From: Saturnia japonica
Taxonomy: Eukaryota; Arthropoda; Insecta; Lepidoptera; Saturniidae
Assembly: GCA_033032175.1 (NCBI GenBank)
Contig: CM065304.1
Span: 15,252,001 to 15,316,000 of the forward strand
Length of the DNA: 64,000 nt
Direction: 5' to 3'
Shown: one piece after another, positions 22,591 to 35,447 of the stretch
Layout of the letters: each line of letters begins with the position of its first letter
Position numbering within the stretch: the stretch's first letter is position 1
Translations under genes and position numbers: made by a program
The notes under the pieces: generated by a model
Told to the model about the DNA's origin: nothing
Database searches by the model: none
What the model saw: the letters and a program-made list of their open reading frames with translations, nothing else

Positions 22591-23090
22591 ATGGGTAGTA
22601 ATAATTACAAAACTTCAATTACAACATATAATATATGTAAGTTAGGAATCATTCGTGAGATTCTAATTGAGTGGTCGCATAATGAAATTGTTAATAATTT
22701 AAGGATTCCTGATGGATTGGGTCAATCATACGTTCCCCTAGGCTTAGTAGGAAGGCCAGTAGCCCAGAGGGTTCTACTTGGATCCCTACACAAACTGTAG
22801 TGATAACTTTCGATGGACAAGCTCTTCCTTCTCGGGTATTTTGTTTTTACTCATCTTTGCCAGTTGAACAATATATTTAAACAGGAATACAATGTTTCAA
22901 TTGCTGCCGTTTTGGCCACACACGGATTCAGTGTAGAAGCAAACCTCGGTGCTTTAAATGTGGTGAGAATCATGATGGTTCATCATGTGATGTAGATGGG
23001 GACTATAGATGTATTAATTGTACTGGACTTTACAAAGCCATAGATAAAAATTGTTCAGAGTTTGTGCGTCAAAAAAAAAACATGTCTAAT
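22591..23090 (+). pseudogene. ORF1 (gag-like, CCHC zinc knuckles) of the non-LTR element
   Basis: The first frame (22591-22800) carries LGIIREILIEWSHNEIVNNL, typical of the RRM-like part of insect non-LTR Gag. After frame changes, VVITFDGQALPSRVFCFYSS (~22798-22855) and the knuckle region follow: CFNCCRFGHT, CRSKPRCFKCGENHDGSSC and CINCTGLYKAIDKNC (~22890-23060). Cys/His spacing is preserved, while the frame is broken at least twice. RNA binding and RNP formation would have been its role. Confidence 0.75.
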
Positions 23091-23456
23091 CATTTAGTCT
23101 TACCAAGAGGCTGACAAAAAAGTCTCACCTGCAAAAAATAATTTGTTGAGGTTTTAACCTCCAACCCTAATAGGGATAAACACAGGTAGATTCAAAAAGA
23201 AACACTTTTTCATATAAAAAACAGTTTTATTGAAACCGAAAACACATGCTCCTTTAGCTAAGGGCACATAAAGCACATAAGGACTTGATTAAAAATTATG
23301 AAATTCTTCCTTCAAATAATGGTTGTGCCATAAATAACAATAAAGAAAATGTAGAGATATAAATGTCTTGATTATTTCTAATTCTTGTTTTCCTGACCAC
23401 GTTGCAATCAACTTGATTCAAAATATATCAGTTACACTTTTTAATTCCTTCAAACA

Positions 23457-25820
23457 TGGATTTCATTTTTCAGTGGAACTGTAGAAGTGTATTATCAAAA
23501 TGGACTGATTTATATTACTTGATTAATAGTTTAAAAAACCACCTATTTTAGCTTTATGCGAGACTTGGTTGAAACCAGGTAGCATATTTAAAGTACCATG
23601 CTATTTTATTCTAAGAGATGACAGAGAGAATGGCTTTAGGGGCTCAGCTGTTCTTATTAAAAAAAAAGTTTATTTCAAAACTTTATCACTGCTTTATTTT
23701 AATAAGGGGAAATTAAATGCAGTTGCAGCTATAATAGATAATATTTCATTTCTCTCTCTTTATATTCCCCATAAAGATACTTCAGTAATTCCTGTACTTA
23801 AGTGTATTATTGATTCTATCCCTTCTCCAGTAATTATTTTAGGTGACTTTAATGCTCATCATTCCCTGTGGGATGCTCCTAACGATGTTAGGTTAGACAT
23901 TGAACTCGCTGGTATAATAGATGATTTGAACTTATGTGTCTTAAATGATGGCTCAGTGACTCGTCGTGGTATTCCGGGTCAATCTTTGAGTTTTTTAGAC
24001 ATTTCGCTTTGTTCTTCATCCTTCTCTTCTTGTTTAACGTGGAGGAGCCATGAGTTATCATATGGTAGTGATCACTTTCCAATCATTTCGAAGCCTACCT
24101 CAGTTTCCCGCCTAACTCCCCTACCACCGTTACTGAAGTATAATCTAACAAACTGTAACTGTGAGTTATTTAGTTCAGTTCTGGATAATAAAATTCCATC
24201 ACAACCTGAAGTTTGTTTAAATAACATAGAACAATCATAGGATAACCTTATTACTAGCATAGACCAATATTACTAGTTTGAAGTTAGCGGCTGATGAATG
24301 CTTTTCTTGTAAAAATGTTGCTAGTAGTAATATTCAGTCTCCACCTTGGTGGGACAAGGAATGTACTCAGGCTATTCATAGACGAAATATTTCTGAAAAA
24401 AGTTGTAACTTGGTGCTTTATTTAAATTCTTTTCTTCAATACAAAAACACTTTAGCGGCAACTTTTAGACTTTTAAAAAAGAAGAAGCGGGATGGTTGGC
24501 AAAGTTTTTGTTTGTCACTGTCGCCTGAAAATTCTCCCTCTGTAGTATGGAGAAATATTTGACGTTATAGATCTTCCACAAAAACTAATAATAATTGTTC
24601 TTCCTTCTAGCTTAAGTGGGTTGAACCCTTTTTAAATAAACTGGCCCCAAGTTATGTTCCTAATTAAGATAAAATGTCTTATAATTACATTTCTGATTAT
24701 AGAAACAACTTAGTTCTTAGATGCTTCTTTTTCAGAAAAGGAATTGAAAATAGTCTTGAACCGTGTTTCTGATACGTTATTTGGAATTGATGGTATTCCG
24801 TATTCTTTTGTGGTTAATGCAAAATCTTTAACTTTATCATTTATTTTGAATTTAATAAATATTATTGTTGAAACTAGTCGTATTCAAAACTCGTGGAAAC
24901 AACAAATTGTAATTCCTATTTTATAACCTAATAAAGATCCTTTAGATGCGAATTCTTTCAGGCCTGTGGCTTTGTCATGGTTCTCTCTAAATTGACAGAA
25001 CATCTAATCAAAAATAGGTTAGAATTGGTTTTAGAGCACCACAATCTTTTAAGTTTTTCTCAGTTTTGGTTTAGGAAGGGAAGCAGTGTTTCTGATAGTC
25101 ATTCAATTTTTTCGACAGATATTTAAATTGCCTTAACCAAGAATGAATCTTTGGTGGCTGCATTTCTTGATATTGGAGCTGCTTATGATAATGTTGACTT
25201 GATAGTACTATAAAACAAGCTGCAGAACCTTAATATTCCTTCAAAGTTTATAGATTTCATTTTTAATCATTTTAGTGGTAGAACTATTATCTTGAAGACT
25301 CTGGGAATGAACAATCACAGCAGAGTACTTTGGAAAGGTGTACCGCAGGGTTCTGTTCTTAGTCCTGTATTGTATAATGTTTATTCAAATGATCTTGATT
25401 CTGTAGTTTTCCCTCAGTGTTCTGTTCTTCAGTATGCTGATGATTTACTAATTTATTCTTCGAACAGTTCGATAGGTTTGGCTGCTAAAATTGTAGAGCA
25501 GTCATAGTCCAGATTATTGCATTGGATGTCTGATCATCGTCTTTCTTTTTCTGTTTCTAAAAGCAAAGTAGTCGTTTTACTCGTAGAAAAGCAGATCCTC
25601 ATATAAGTGTTTCTTTAAATCAGGCGAGCTTACCATTAAGTAACGAAATTATTTTCCTTGGTAGAATATTTGATAGCAAATGTACAGGCATTCCGGATGT
25701 TAATTACATAGTTGCCAAGTGTGAAAGAAGCATTAATATGATGAGAGTACTTTCTGAAGTTTGGTGGGGTGCTCATCCTTTTTCTTTAAAGTTAATATAT
25801 AATGTACTATATAAAAATAA
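23457..25820 (+). pseudogene. ORF2 of the non-LTR element: endonuclease and reverse transcriptase part
   Basis: It starts MDFIFQWNCRSVLSKW (the N of the endonuclease active site), then ALCETWLKPGS after a single-base shift at ~23545, and an open stretch 23569-24240. That stretch holds SPVIILGDFNAHHSLWD and the C-terminal YGSDHFPI motif. A linker WWDKECTQAIHRR (~24340) leads into RT: FRPVALS (~24960), KGVPQGSVLSPVLYNVYSND (~25338) and the catalytic LQYADDLLIY (25430). Stops and shifts at ~24238, 24562, 24926, 25200 and 25507 make it inactive. The frame is interrupted by the Helitron at 25820 and resumes at 31302. Confidence 0.85.
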
Positions 25821-28800
25821 GTCGGGTTTTCCTTCCTGACGCTATAACTCCAGAACACACGAACCGATTTCCACAGTTTTGCATTCGTTAGAAAGGTCTT
25901 GGGCTCCGTGAGGTTTATAGCAACGAAAATTTAGGAAAAATTTCAACAGAAAAGCGGGAAAATCATTTTTCACATACAGCGCCATCTCTCATACATAGTA
26001 TGTACTACAAACCAATATTTTAAGTAGATGGCGCCGGTGCGTGATACATTGTTTGACAGCTACTCATTGTTCTCTGCTCAGTTAATTTCATGTGACAAAC
26101 CGGTATTGTGTTCACTGTGAAATTGTGAAAAAAAAATAAAAAATTAGTTATTCGTTTCCTAACATTTCAATTGGAAACCATGAAATCAATCACGTGTATT
26201 GTGCAAATTTTTATTCAATTTCAACAGTAGGCATTTGTCTTTAAGGTGGTAAGTTGAACTGTGTAAATTATGTGGATCGTGCATTTGAGGTTAAATTCAC
26301 CAATCTGTCCATAGTCAAAAAATGCCTAGAGGACGACGTGCGAACATCGGCCGCCGCACAATACATGCAAGCCAGCAACAGAACTTAAGCGAAGAAAGAC
26401 AAAATATAATAAGAGAAAATGCCCGATTGAGACAACGCGTGAGCACACGAAGATCATTGGCATCATACAATCGCTTGGCATTCCAATATGATCCCACTGC
26501 GAACTACAGTGATGATGAAAATTTAGATATTGGACCAATGACGACTATATGCCGATATTGCAATGCGTTAAAGTTCAAAAGAGAATCGGCTGGATTGTGC
26601 TGCGCAAGTGGAAAAGTCAAACTGGATCCATTACTTACACCACCACAGCCACTGAAACCATTGTTCGATGGAAGTGATCCCGATTCCAGCCATTTTCTTC
26701 AATACATCCTTGAATACAATAACTGCTTTCGCATGACTTCCTTTGGAGCTAATATCATTCGAGAAGGCGGCTTCATGCCGACTTGCAAGGTAAAAGATAC
26801 AACACACATAACCAATCACTCACACCAACACAATGAATTGCAACACATAACAACTACATATACACCAAACACTACACCATCACACGATCAGAAATTACAC
26901 CGTATTCTTCAACAAATTATTGTTTGCAATTACAGATACAAGGACAAATATATCATTTGCATGGTTCAATGGTGCTTTGGCGTGTTCAATAATAACGCTA
27001 GTCAGTAGGGCTTTAGCACATTTACTTTGTAATAAAATAATACAGGTTTTAGTACATAACGTGACGTGAAACCAACCGTCTGAATTTTATATCTCTCTCT
27101 GAAATGTCATCATCTAAGTACTTTTTAATATTAACGATTAGAAACAGCCAGTACAAAAATAGTGGCGAATGAGGCGCCACAGTGCCAACACCAGATGAAC
27201 CGCAACAATTTCTGCAAATATATTTCATTTCGTCGATGGTGGATCAGCTGAATGTGCGGTGCAATATACAGGGAACACAACAGTTAATGAGACGAATTAT
27301 TGAACAGTTGCAAGCATTTTTTCACGCTAATAATGCTGTGGTTAATATATTCAAAACAGCATTGGAACGAATGCCATCGGATACGCACAAATTTGTCATA
27401 AGAGCGGATTGTACCCCAACAGGTGAACATGTACGAAGATTAAATGCACCCACCGTTAATGATGTTGCTGCAATTATTGTTGGCGATCCAACTAAATCGC
27501 GAGACATTGTCGTTCAGCGAAGAAGCAATATCATGCATCGTGTAAACGAGACACATCGTTTGTACGATGCGTTACAATATCCAATCATTTATTGACAAGG
27601 GCAAGACGGATACGACATCACGTTGAAGATGGTCGATCCAATTACAGGTACAATATTCACACACTAATTATTGCTATTATTGGTTTCCATTAACAATTCA
27701 TTTAATTTTGCATTTTCAGGCGTATCAACGAATAAAAATCTAAGCGCAATGAATTACTATGCGTATCGTATGATGATTCGTTCACATGAGGAGAATGTCA
27801 CTCTGTAGTGCCGTCGGCTATTCCAGCAATTCGCTGTCGACATGTATGTCAAAGTCGAGACCGAACATTTAGCGTTCATCCGATTCAATCAGGCAAAGCT
27901 ACGATCTAAGGACTATATACACTTGCGTGATGATATTCATTCAGATGGTGATGTACAGAATATTGGACGTCTGACGATTCTCCCATCATCTTATATCGGA
28001 AGCCCACGCCACATGCACGAATACGCTCAAGACGCTATAACGTATGTGCGAAATTATGGAACTCCGGATTTATTTATTACGTTCACATGCAATCCGAAGT
28101 GGACGGAAATTGAACGTGAGTTGGAACCGGGCCAAAAACCGCAAGATCGCCATGACATAATCGCCAGAGTATTTCAGCAAAAACTCAAGGTTATGATGGA
28201 TGTGCTTACTAAGTATCGAGTTTTTGGTGACACACGTTGTTATATATACTCGGTGGAATGGCAGAAGCGTGGACTACCGCATGATCATATCCTAATTTGG
28301 TTGCTGAACAAATTACATTCAAATGAAGTGGATGACATCATATCAGCTGAAATTCCTGATCCAGTCACTCATCCCCATATACACGACATTGTGACGACAC
28401 AGATGGTGCATGGACCGTGCAATGCATTAAATCCATTATCGCCTTGCATGGCTGATGGAAAGTGCACAAAACGATATCCGCGACCGTTAGTTAGTTACAA
28501 GGAACGATGGATATCAGTTTATCGTCGGCGTTCAAAAGAAGATAATGGTCGAACTATCAAAGTTAAAGTTCAAAATCAAGAGATTGAGATCGGAAATGAA
28601 TTCATTGTACCATATTGCCCGCTGCTATCACGAATTTTCGAAACACATGCAAACGTTGAGAGTTGTCATTCGGCCAAATCAATCAAATATTTGTGCAAGT
28701 ACGTCACAAAAGGCAGCGACATGGCTGTGTTTGGTATTGCATCGGAAAATGCGAATGACGAAATCAGCAACTTCCAAATTGGCAGATACGTCAGTACTAA

Positions 28801-31301
28801 TGAAGCACTGTGGCGATTATTGTCATTTCAAATTCATGAAAGATATCCCACAGTTGTATATTTAGCAGTGCATTTGGAAAATGGCCAAAGAGTTTACTTC
28901 ACTGAGGCTAATGCGGCACAACGAGCTGAGAGACCACCATCGACAACATTGACTAGCTTCTTTGCAATGTGTGAAGCAGATCCATTCGCAGCGACGCTGA
29001 TGTACGTTGAAATGCCCAAGTATTACACTTGGAATCAATCAACAAAGAAATTCCAACGTCGCAAACAAGGAAGCCCAGTTCCAGATTGGCCACAGGTGTT
29101 TTCCACTGATGCACTAGGTCGCATGTATACTGTTCATCCTAGAAATGATGAATGTTTTTATTTGCGACTGCTGTTGGTAAATGTACGTGGACAAAAATCA
29201 TTTGAGCATTTGAAAACTGTGAATGGCCACCAATGCCAAACATATCGAGAAGCATGTCAACTATTGGGTTTGCTGGAGAACGATTCTCATTGGGATTTAA
29301 CACTTGCGGATTCAGTTGTTTCATCAAATGCGTACCAAATACGAACGCTGTTCGCAATTATCATCACCACATGTTTTCCTTCACAACCAATTCAGTTATG
29401 GAACAAATACAAAGACGATATATGTGAAGATATCTTGCATCGCTTGCGCATTCAAACGAATAATCCTGACATCCAAATAATCGATGAAATTTACAATGAA
29501 GGATTGATTCTAATTGAGGATCAATGCTTGACTATTGCAAACAAGCTACTGATTGATGCGCGGAATGATTGCGCCAAATCGATCGATGCACGATGCATTT
29601 AACCAAGAATTAAATCGAGAGCTGCAATACAATGTTGATACATTGCAGGAATTCGTTCGAAATAATGTGCCGTTGCTGAATGAACAGCAAAAACAAGTAT
29701 ACGAAACATTAATGCAAGCGGTGGACAATAATACTGGTGGTCTATTCTTCCTGGACGCACCTGGAGGACAGGGAAAACATTTGTAATGTCATTGATTTTG
29801 GCCACTATTCGATCAATATGTGACATAGCTTTGGCGTTAGCATCATCTGGAATTGCGGCGACTCTTCTAGATGTCGGTCGTACTGCACATTCTGCGCTTA
29901 AGTTGCCACTCAATTTAAACACAATTGATACTACAACATGCAATATTTCCCGATCCAGTGCAATGGGAAAATTGTTGATGCAATGCAAGCTCATTGTTTG
30001 GGATGAGTGCACAATGGCACATAAGAAATCACTTGAAGCACTTAACTTCACACTGAAGGATCTTCGGCGAAATAACAACATCTTTGGCGGCTTGATGATA
30101 TTGTTGGCAGACGATTTCAGGCAGACGTTGCCATAAATTCCCCGTGGAACGCCTGCAGATGAATTGAATGCTTGCCTGAAGGCATCACCTTTATGGAATA
30201 ACGTAAAAACATTATCGCTAACCACTAATATGAGAGTTCAACTTCAAAATGATCAAAGTGCTGCACAATTTTCCAAACAATTGTTAGCTGTTGGAAATGG
30301 AAAAGTTCCGGTTGATGCGACATCTGGATTAATTACTCTTACCAACGACTTTTGCCGATTTTGTAGACTCTCAATTAGCTCTTATTGAAAATGTTTTCCC
30401 AAACATTAGTGAGAATTATCAGAATTATGCTTGGTTAAGTCAACGAGCAATTCTTGCCGCAAAGAACAATGATGTACACGCACTGAATTTCACCATTCAA
30501 TCAAAAATTGCTGGCGATTTGGTGACATACAAATCCGTTGATTCCATAACAAATCCCGATGATGCAGTAAATTATCCAACGGAGTTTTTGAACTCTCTGG
30601 AGTTACCAGGATTTCCAACACATAACTTGTAACTCAAAGTTGGTACAGTTATTATGATATTGCGTAATTTGAATCCACCGCGACTTTGCAACGGTACTCG
30701 ACTTTCGGTAAAAAGACTTATGCCGAATTTGATTGAGGCAACCATTATTAACGGAAAGTACGCAGGTGAAAATGTATGTATTCCTCGAATATCAATGATT
30801 CCGACTGATCTTCCGTTTGACTTCAAACGATTGCAATTTCTAGTTCGCCTTGCGTTCGCAATGACAATTAACAAGTCGCAAGGCCAATCGCTTAGTGTTT
30901 GCGGGATAAATTTAGAAAATCATTGTTTTTCCCATGGGCAGTTATACGTTGCGTGTTCACGAGTTGGGAAACCATGCCCTTTGTTTGTGTTAACGTCAGA
31001 CCAAAAAACAAAAAATGTGGTTTACCAAAGAGCACTTCAATGAAACGGATAATTTGCGGACACATATAATGCTTGGATTTGATTGAACTTTGGATTCACT
31101 TTCATTTACTTAGAGAAGTTCAACTAAATAACACTTTATTTTTGTAATCGAAATGAATTCATTACTGTTGTGAAATGAAATAAAATTTTTCTTTTAAAAT
31201 ATAAAACAAAAAAAATTTTTCTTCATCTTTTAATCACCAAACGAAATGTTACATAAAACGAAGCCATCTGGTGGCGAAACAGAGTTCGCCGGGTTTGCTA
31301 G
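25821..31301 (+). mobile_element. Helitron rolling-circle transposon with complete-looking ends
   Basis: The 5' end reads GTCGGGTTTTCCTTCC with the canonical TC at 25822-25823. The 3' end is CTAG at 31298-31301, preceded by a hairpin GGCGAA-ACAGAG-TTCGCC (31273-31290). The target is A/T. Inside is a single broken RepHel gene. A related 5' end (GTCGGGTTAGTTACACC, minus strand from 43977) marks a second Helitron in this window, which supports the boundary. The element interrupts a non-LTR retrotransposon in the RT 3' region, so it is the younger insertion. Confidence 0.9.
26322..31043 (+). pseudogene. Helitron RepHel (HUH nuclease-helicase), lightly broken
   Basis: The protein starts MPRGRRANIGRR, followed by a Cys motif (CRYCNALKF...CC). 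Two small introns are likely: 26790-26935 and 27647-27719 (both GT-AG; the second joins ITG|VSTN in frame). The N-terminal domain follows (27182-27595; KFVIRADCTPTGEHVRRLNA). The open stretch 27842-29602 (586 aa) contains the Rep domain: LFITFTCNPKW, the HUH-type GLPHDHILIWL and the two-Tyr motif IKYLCKYVTKG. The helicase has Walker A APGGQGK at ~29757 (frame lost right after it), Walker B LIVWDECTM (~29993), DDFRQTLP (~30113) and the C-terminal GQLYVACSRVG (~30940). In-frame stops include 27592, 27806, 29600 and 30134. It is inactive as it stands. Confidence 0.88.
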
Positions 31302-32520
31302 TGCAATGATAAGAAGTCTTTTAGACTATTGTTCTTTCACTCTTTGTCCATTTAATAAATCTGTAATTCATAAACTTAACCTTATTCAATCTAAGAGTCT
31401 GCGTGTTGTCATTGGGGCTATGAAAAGCACTCCCATTGAAGCACTGCAAATAGAATGCGCAGATCCAACCCTGCACATAAGAAGACAGTTTTTATCAGAT
31501 CGGTATCAGTACAAATCCTTTCAATTTTTGGACCATCCTATTCATAAAAAAATTACTTATCTCGATAGCCTTATTGTTAAAAATAATAACTACTGGCATC
31601 GAAGGCCTCTGCCGCATTTAATTCATAGTCTTAGGAATCTACATAAACACGAATGTACAATCACAAATTTTCCATGTAATCCTCTCTTCTTTTTTGATTA
31701 CAGTGTGCTTATTTTCCAACCTGATGTAAGATTATCCATAGGTATAGAAAAAAAAGTGTCAAATACTGATTCCAAACTTTTGAATTTTATTAAAAGGAAC
31801 GCTCCTAATGCGGAAGTTTTTTTACTGATGCATCTAAATCTGTTGAACCACTTAAAGGAAATTTTCCAGATTTTTTTGGAAATGTTTCAACCATTCAAAA
31901 TAATATACAAAGAGTAGGTGCTTCTTTTTATCAAATTTCGTCTGGATATTTTAAACTTTTAAAATAATCTTCTCTTATATCTAACTTTTCTGAGGAATGC
32001 TTAGCTATTTTGGAATGTATCAGCTATATCATAACGGAAAAAATTGCCAGGGCTGTGATCTTTACGGATTCTTTAAGTTGTTTACAATCTATTTTACATA
32101 ATCCTTTTAAAAAAAAATTGGTCACCGATTTCTCTTGTAATTAAAAACAAACTGAAATATTGTGTGCAACTAGGTTTACAAGTTTCCTTGATATGGATTC
32201 CTGGTCATTCAAGTATCCATGGTAATGAAAATGCTGATGGTTTGCTAAATTGGCAGCTTTTCAAGGTGCTCCTGATAATTCTGTATATAGCCAGGATTTA
32301 CTTTCTTTTCTACCTCGTCAAGACTTGGTTGAAAGGTGGAATATGCACTGGGATCATTCATGCAAAGGTAAATTTTATAAAAGATTTCAATCTTCAATTG
32401 CTCTAAAACCGTGGTTCTCCAAATGCAGATTTAGTAAGAAAATTACAACTATTATTTCGAGGCTAAGGTTTGGCCACTGTTCTTCGTCAGTCCACCTGAA
32501 CAAATGAAGAATTAGAGATA
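31302..32520 (+). pseudogene. ORF2 3' part of the non-LTR element: RT thumb, RNase H and C terminus
   Basis: It continues the frame interrupted by the Helitron: AMIRSLLDYCSFTL, then LQIECADPTLHIRRQFLSDR, typical of the connection region. RNase H motifs follow in shifted frames: FFTDASKSVEPL (~31820), EECLAILECISYI (~31995), VIFTDSLSCLQSIL (~32058) and VSLIWIPGHSSIHGNENADG (~32187-32240). A C-terminal RLRFGHCSSSVHL segment with CECGLEEGN (~32530) corresponds to the CCHC-like tail. Several stops are present. Confidence 0.8.
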
Positions 32521-32905
32521 CATCTATCTGTGAGTGTGGTCTGGAAGAGGGTAACATTATGCATTTTCTGTTCAACTGTTCTCTTTATAACTCATAACCA
32601 CTGTATGATATTTTGTGTAATTATAAGGCTATTCTTCTTTGCGACCAGTCATCTATCCTATCTTTCAGTAATAATATATATATTAAATCATTAGTAAAAT
32701 TTCTTAATCATCATAAATTGTCATTGTAGGTTTCTAATATTATTTTTAATTCTATTTATTTATTGCCACTTCTTCATTTACCCGCCTATTCCCTCCATCG
32801 GCCTAAAGTATTGAAATCGCATAACTTGAAAATGGCAGTAATAGTCTCTAAAGTGGACTGGGTTGCCAAGATTGAAAAGAAAAGAAAAAGAATAGGTCAC
32901 TTGAC

Positions 32906-34142
32906 ATTGTATTTTTATTACAATACATAGATTGTATCATTATAATTATATTGTATGTAGGAAATAGGAACTACAAATTTTTTTTAACGTCCCTGTTTAA
33001 CCCGTTTATTACTGTTTTGGCAATTGTGGCTGGTGTATGAATTCGTTTTCGGTCAGTAGTCAGTAATACGATCTTTTTCGATTGATTGTAGCAGCCCGTC
33101 ATGGTTTTTGCTTTTTGCTATTTGTATTCACAATTAATATACAATGGCTTTATGTGCATGTAAGTTCATTTTTCATTATAAAACTATTTTATGCTAGGTT
33201 CTAACTTGTTTTGTAATGTCATTGATGTACTTGTTCTTCAATTTTCTATAATCAGGTAAATTATTGTTATATAATAATTCAACGTTAATTTGATAGATGA
33301 TACTATTTAATAGCATTGTTTTGATGTACTATATAGCTGTTTACATTCTGAATTCTGAAGATTTTAGGAACTGTCCAAATCAAAAAATCATTGTGGTGCC
33401 TACAATATATACTTAATAATTCAAATATTAGATTGATATGAACATTTCTTTTACATCCTTATTATACCATTTCCATTTCTTTATTTTCTCGATGACAGCT
33501 CCTGTGAAAACTTGAACGAGTGTTTTTTATATTATGTATGCATTATTTTATAAATATATGATGTTTACACACTTACAAGGTTATACCAGAGTCGGAGAAA
33601 CTGATAGGGATGGAGCTATTTTGATGAAGGTAACACTAGAACTTACCCGATATTTTTTAGCCAAAACTACTGCAACTACTACTTTTGTGCAAATTTATTA
33701 ACTATTATTATATTTCTTTACAAGATATTACACATATTAATTCTTGATTGATAATGCCAACTTCAAAATTTTTGAAGCTGTTGTAAAATAAGTAGGTATA
33801 GGTAGGTACTCGACAATGAAACAAAATAATTATAATGACAGGTAGTCTTTATTTATTTATTTTAATCAAAATCTGATGAATCGTCACTGTCACTTGATGG
33901 TTATTACTTATTTGGTCACAACACTACAACTATCAAATTAGAACTGTCATTGAGAAAATAAAGAAATGGAAATAGTATTATATATCATGGAATTGAACTG
34001 AGTATTATAATTCAAAACCGAATTGTATATATACAAAGACATATGAAAGATAATTTTCATTCTATTATATTATACCAATAGCAGTATTTTTTTAAAACTG
34101 AAAGCCGAAATTCATTCATGCATTGTTTGTGTAGCAGATCTA
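32906..34142 (+). other. Possible 5' end of the Angel transcription unit; otherwise unassigned
   Basis: At 33053-33066 there are two overlapping TCAGT initiator-like motifs (GGTCAGTAGTCAGTAATACG). At 33144, ATGGCTTTATGTGCAT is followed by a good donor GTAAGTTC. A second exon-like block ends ATTTTGATGAAG|GTAACAC (~33630). Splicing from one to the other keeps an open frame of ~22 residues with no family I know. This could be non-coding 5' exons of the Angel gene 7 kb downstream, or chance. No protein call is justified. Confidence 0.2.
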
Positions 34143-35445
34143 CAAGGTGTCCAGAAAGGGTATCGGGTATTTGTAAGTTCAATGAAACAAAAATTACTTG
34201 TATGCAATAAAAAAGTTTATTGTTTATTATTAGCATATGAATTGGAGAATTATTTGGAAAAGATGATGTTATCCAAATGATGACCGTTACGTTGCTGGCA
34301 CTCTTCTAAACGGAAACGAAGATTGGCGATAACACGTTGACACATAGCAATCGATATTGCTGCCATTTCTGACCTGATGTTTTGCTTTAACTGGGTTAGA
34401 TTCGTCGGATTGTTTTGATAAACCTTACTTTTAAGGTATCCCCATGCAAAATAGTCAAGCGGGCTAAGGTCGGGGCTTCTGGGAGGCCAGTTGATGTTAC
34501 CCCTTCGCGAAATGACTTTATTAGGGAATAATTCGTTAACAACTTCCATTGAGTCATTTGAGGTATGGCAAGTGGCCCCATCTTGCTGGAACTATGTTCT
34601 TGAGTTGAAACCTGCAAACTCCTGCAACTCTGGGACCAAAAAATTTCGCAACATATCGCAATAACAGTCACTATTCACATTAATTGCTCAGCCTCGTTGA
34701 TCTTCATGAAAATAAGCACCAATTATGCCTTTAGCAGACATAGCGGCCCAAACAACGACCTTTGGGCTGTGCAGGGGTCGTTCATGCTTTCGTCTCGGAT
34801 TCTCCACTGCCCAGTACCGACAATTCTGCTTATTAACATGACCATTTAGGTGAAAATTTGCTTCGTCACTGAACAGTATGTTGTTAAAGTTGTTAAATCG
34901 CTGCAGCATTTCGTTCGCAAAATTCAGTCGATTAGCATAGTCCGTATCTTTCACTTCTTGAATCAATTGAATTTTATAGGCTTTTAGATGTAAGTCTTTC
35001 TTTAAAATCGAATGTAAAGACGATTTTTTGATGTTCAACGCTTGGCTTCGCTTTCGGATGGATAAAGACGGATTTTGACGAACCGACGCCTCAACTTCTT
35101 CAATTGTTTTTTCATCGCGAACTGAACGAGGACGACCAGAGTTTTGAATTTTAACTGTCGCACCTGTATTCTCGAACATCCTGATCCATTTCCTAATGCT
35201 ATCGTCACTTGGCGCGTGGCGTGTACGATATTCCGCACGATAGAGACGTTGAGCAGTCACTATTGAATCACCATTACGATAATACGCTCGTACGCAAAAT
35301 GCGCAATGCGTCCCCGAGTACTGTTCCATCGTGACTAAAACTCCACAAAATGGCGGACGCCACGAACCCCTCCCCGCACCCTTTAGACGCCCCGTTTCGA
35401 ATATGGCGCGAAAACAAATACCTGATACCCTTTCTGGACACCTTG
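34143..35445 (-). mobile_element. mariner-like (DD41D-spaced) transposon with intact ~31 bp inverted ends
   Basis: The ends are CAAGGTGTCCAGAAAGGGTA (34143 on) and its complement ending CTGGACACCTTG (35445). They match over ~31 bases with one mismatch and are flanked by TA at 34141-34142 and 35446-35447, the Tc1/mariner target duplication. The 1,303-base element is wholly occupied by one transposase gene. It lies upstream of Angel, in its putative 5' intron. The intact ends and few coding defects make it one of the youngest insertions here. Confidence 0.92.
34250..35329 (-). pseudogene. mariner-like transposase with only two nonsense codons
   Basis: It starts MEQYSGTHCAFCVRAYYRNG at 35329 and runs in a single frame to the stop at 34250 (359 codons). 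It is interrupted only by a TGA at ~34688 and a TAG at ~34600, both consistent with single changes from TGG. The N-terminal paired HTH region includes GATVKIQNSGRPRSVRDEK. The catalytic core has ILFSDEANFHL, FQQDGATCHT and SPDLSPLDYFAWGYLK. I count 41 residues between the second and third acidic positions, the DD41D spacing known for rosa-type elements; family placement by tree is not done. A read-through or relative elsewhere in the genome could still be active. Confidence 0.85.
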
Positions 35446-35447
35446 TA

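Larger units (their letters stand above)
22195..32905 (+). mobile_element. APE-type non-LTR retrotransposon (gag, EN, RT, RNase H), split by a Helitron
   Basis: The part before 25820 and the part after 31302 are one element of about 5.2 kb. In order: a GC/CpG-rich leader (22195-22590), a CCHC gag-like ORF1, an ORF2 with endonuclease, RT and RNase H, and a 3' UTR ending in the purine-rich GATTGAAAAGAAAAGAAAAAG (~32870-32892). Joining 25820 to 31302 restores the frame (LYK-N-N-AMIRSLLDYC), so the Helitron came later. All ORFs have several stops and shifts. It resembles the large RNase H-bearing group of insect non-LTR elements (I/R1/jockey-like), but I cannot fix the clade. Confidence 0.8.

Noticed and set aside
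29599..30225. 208-codon open frame on the minus strand
   Set aside because: Mirror of the Helitron helicase on the plus strand, whose Walker motifs are clear.
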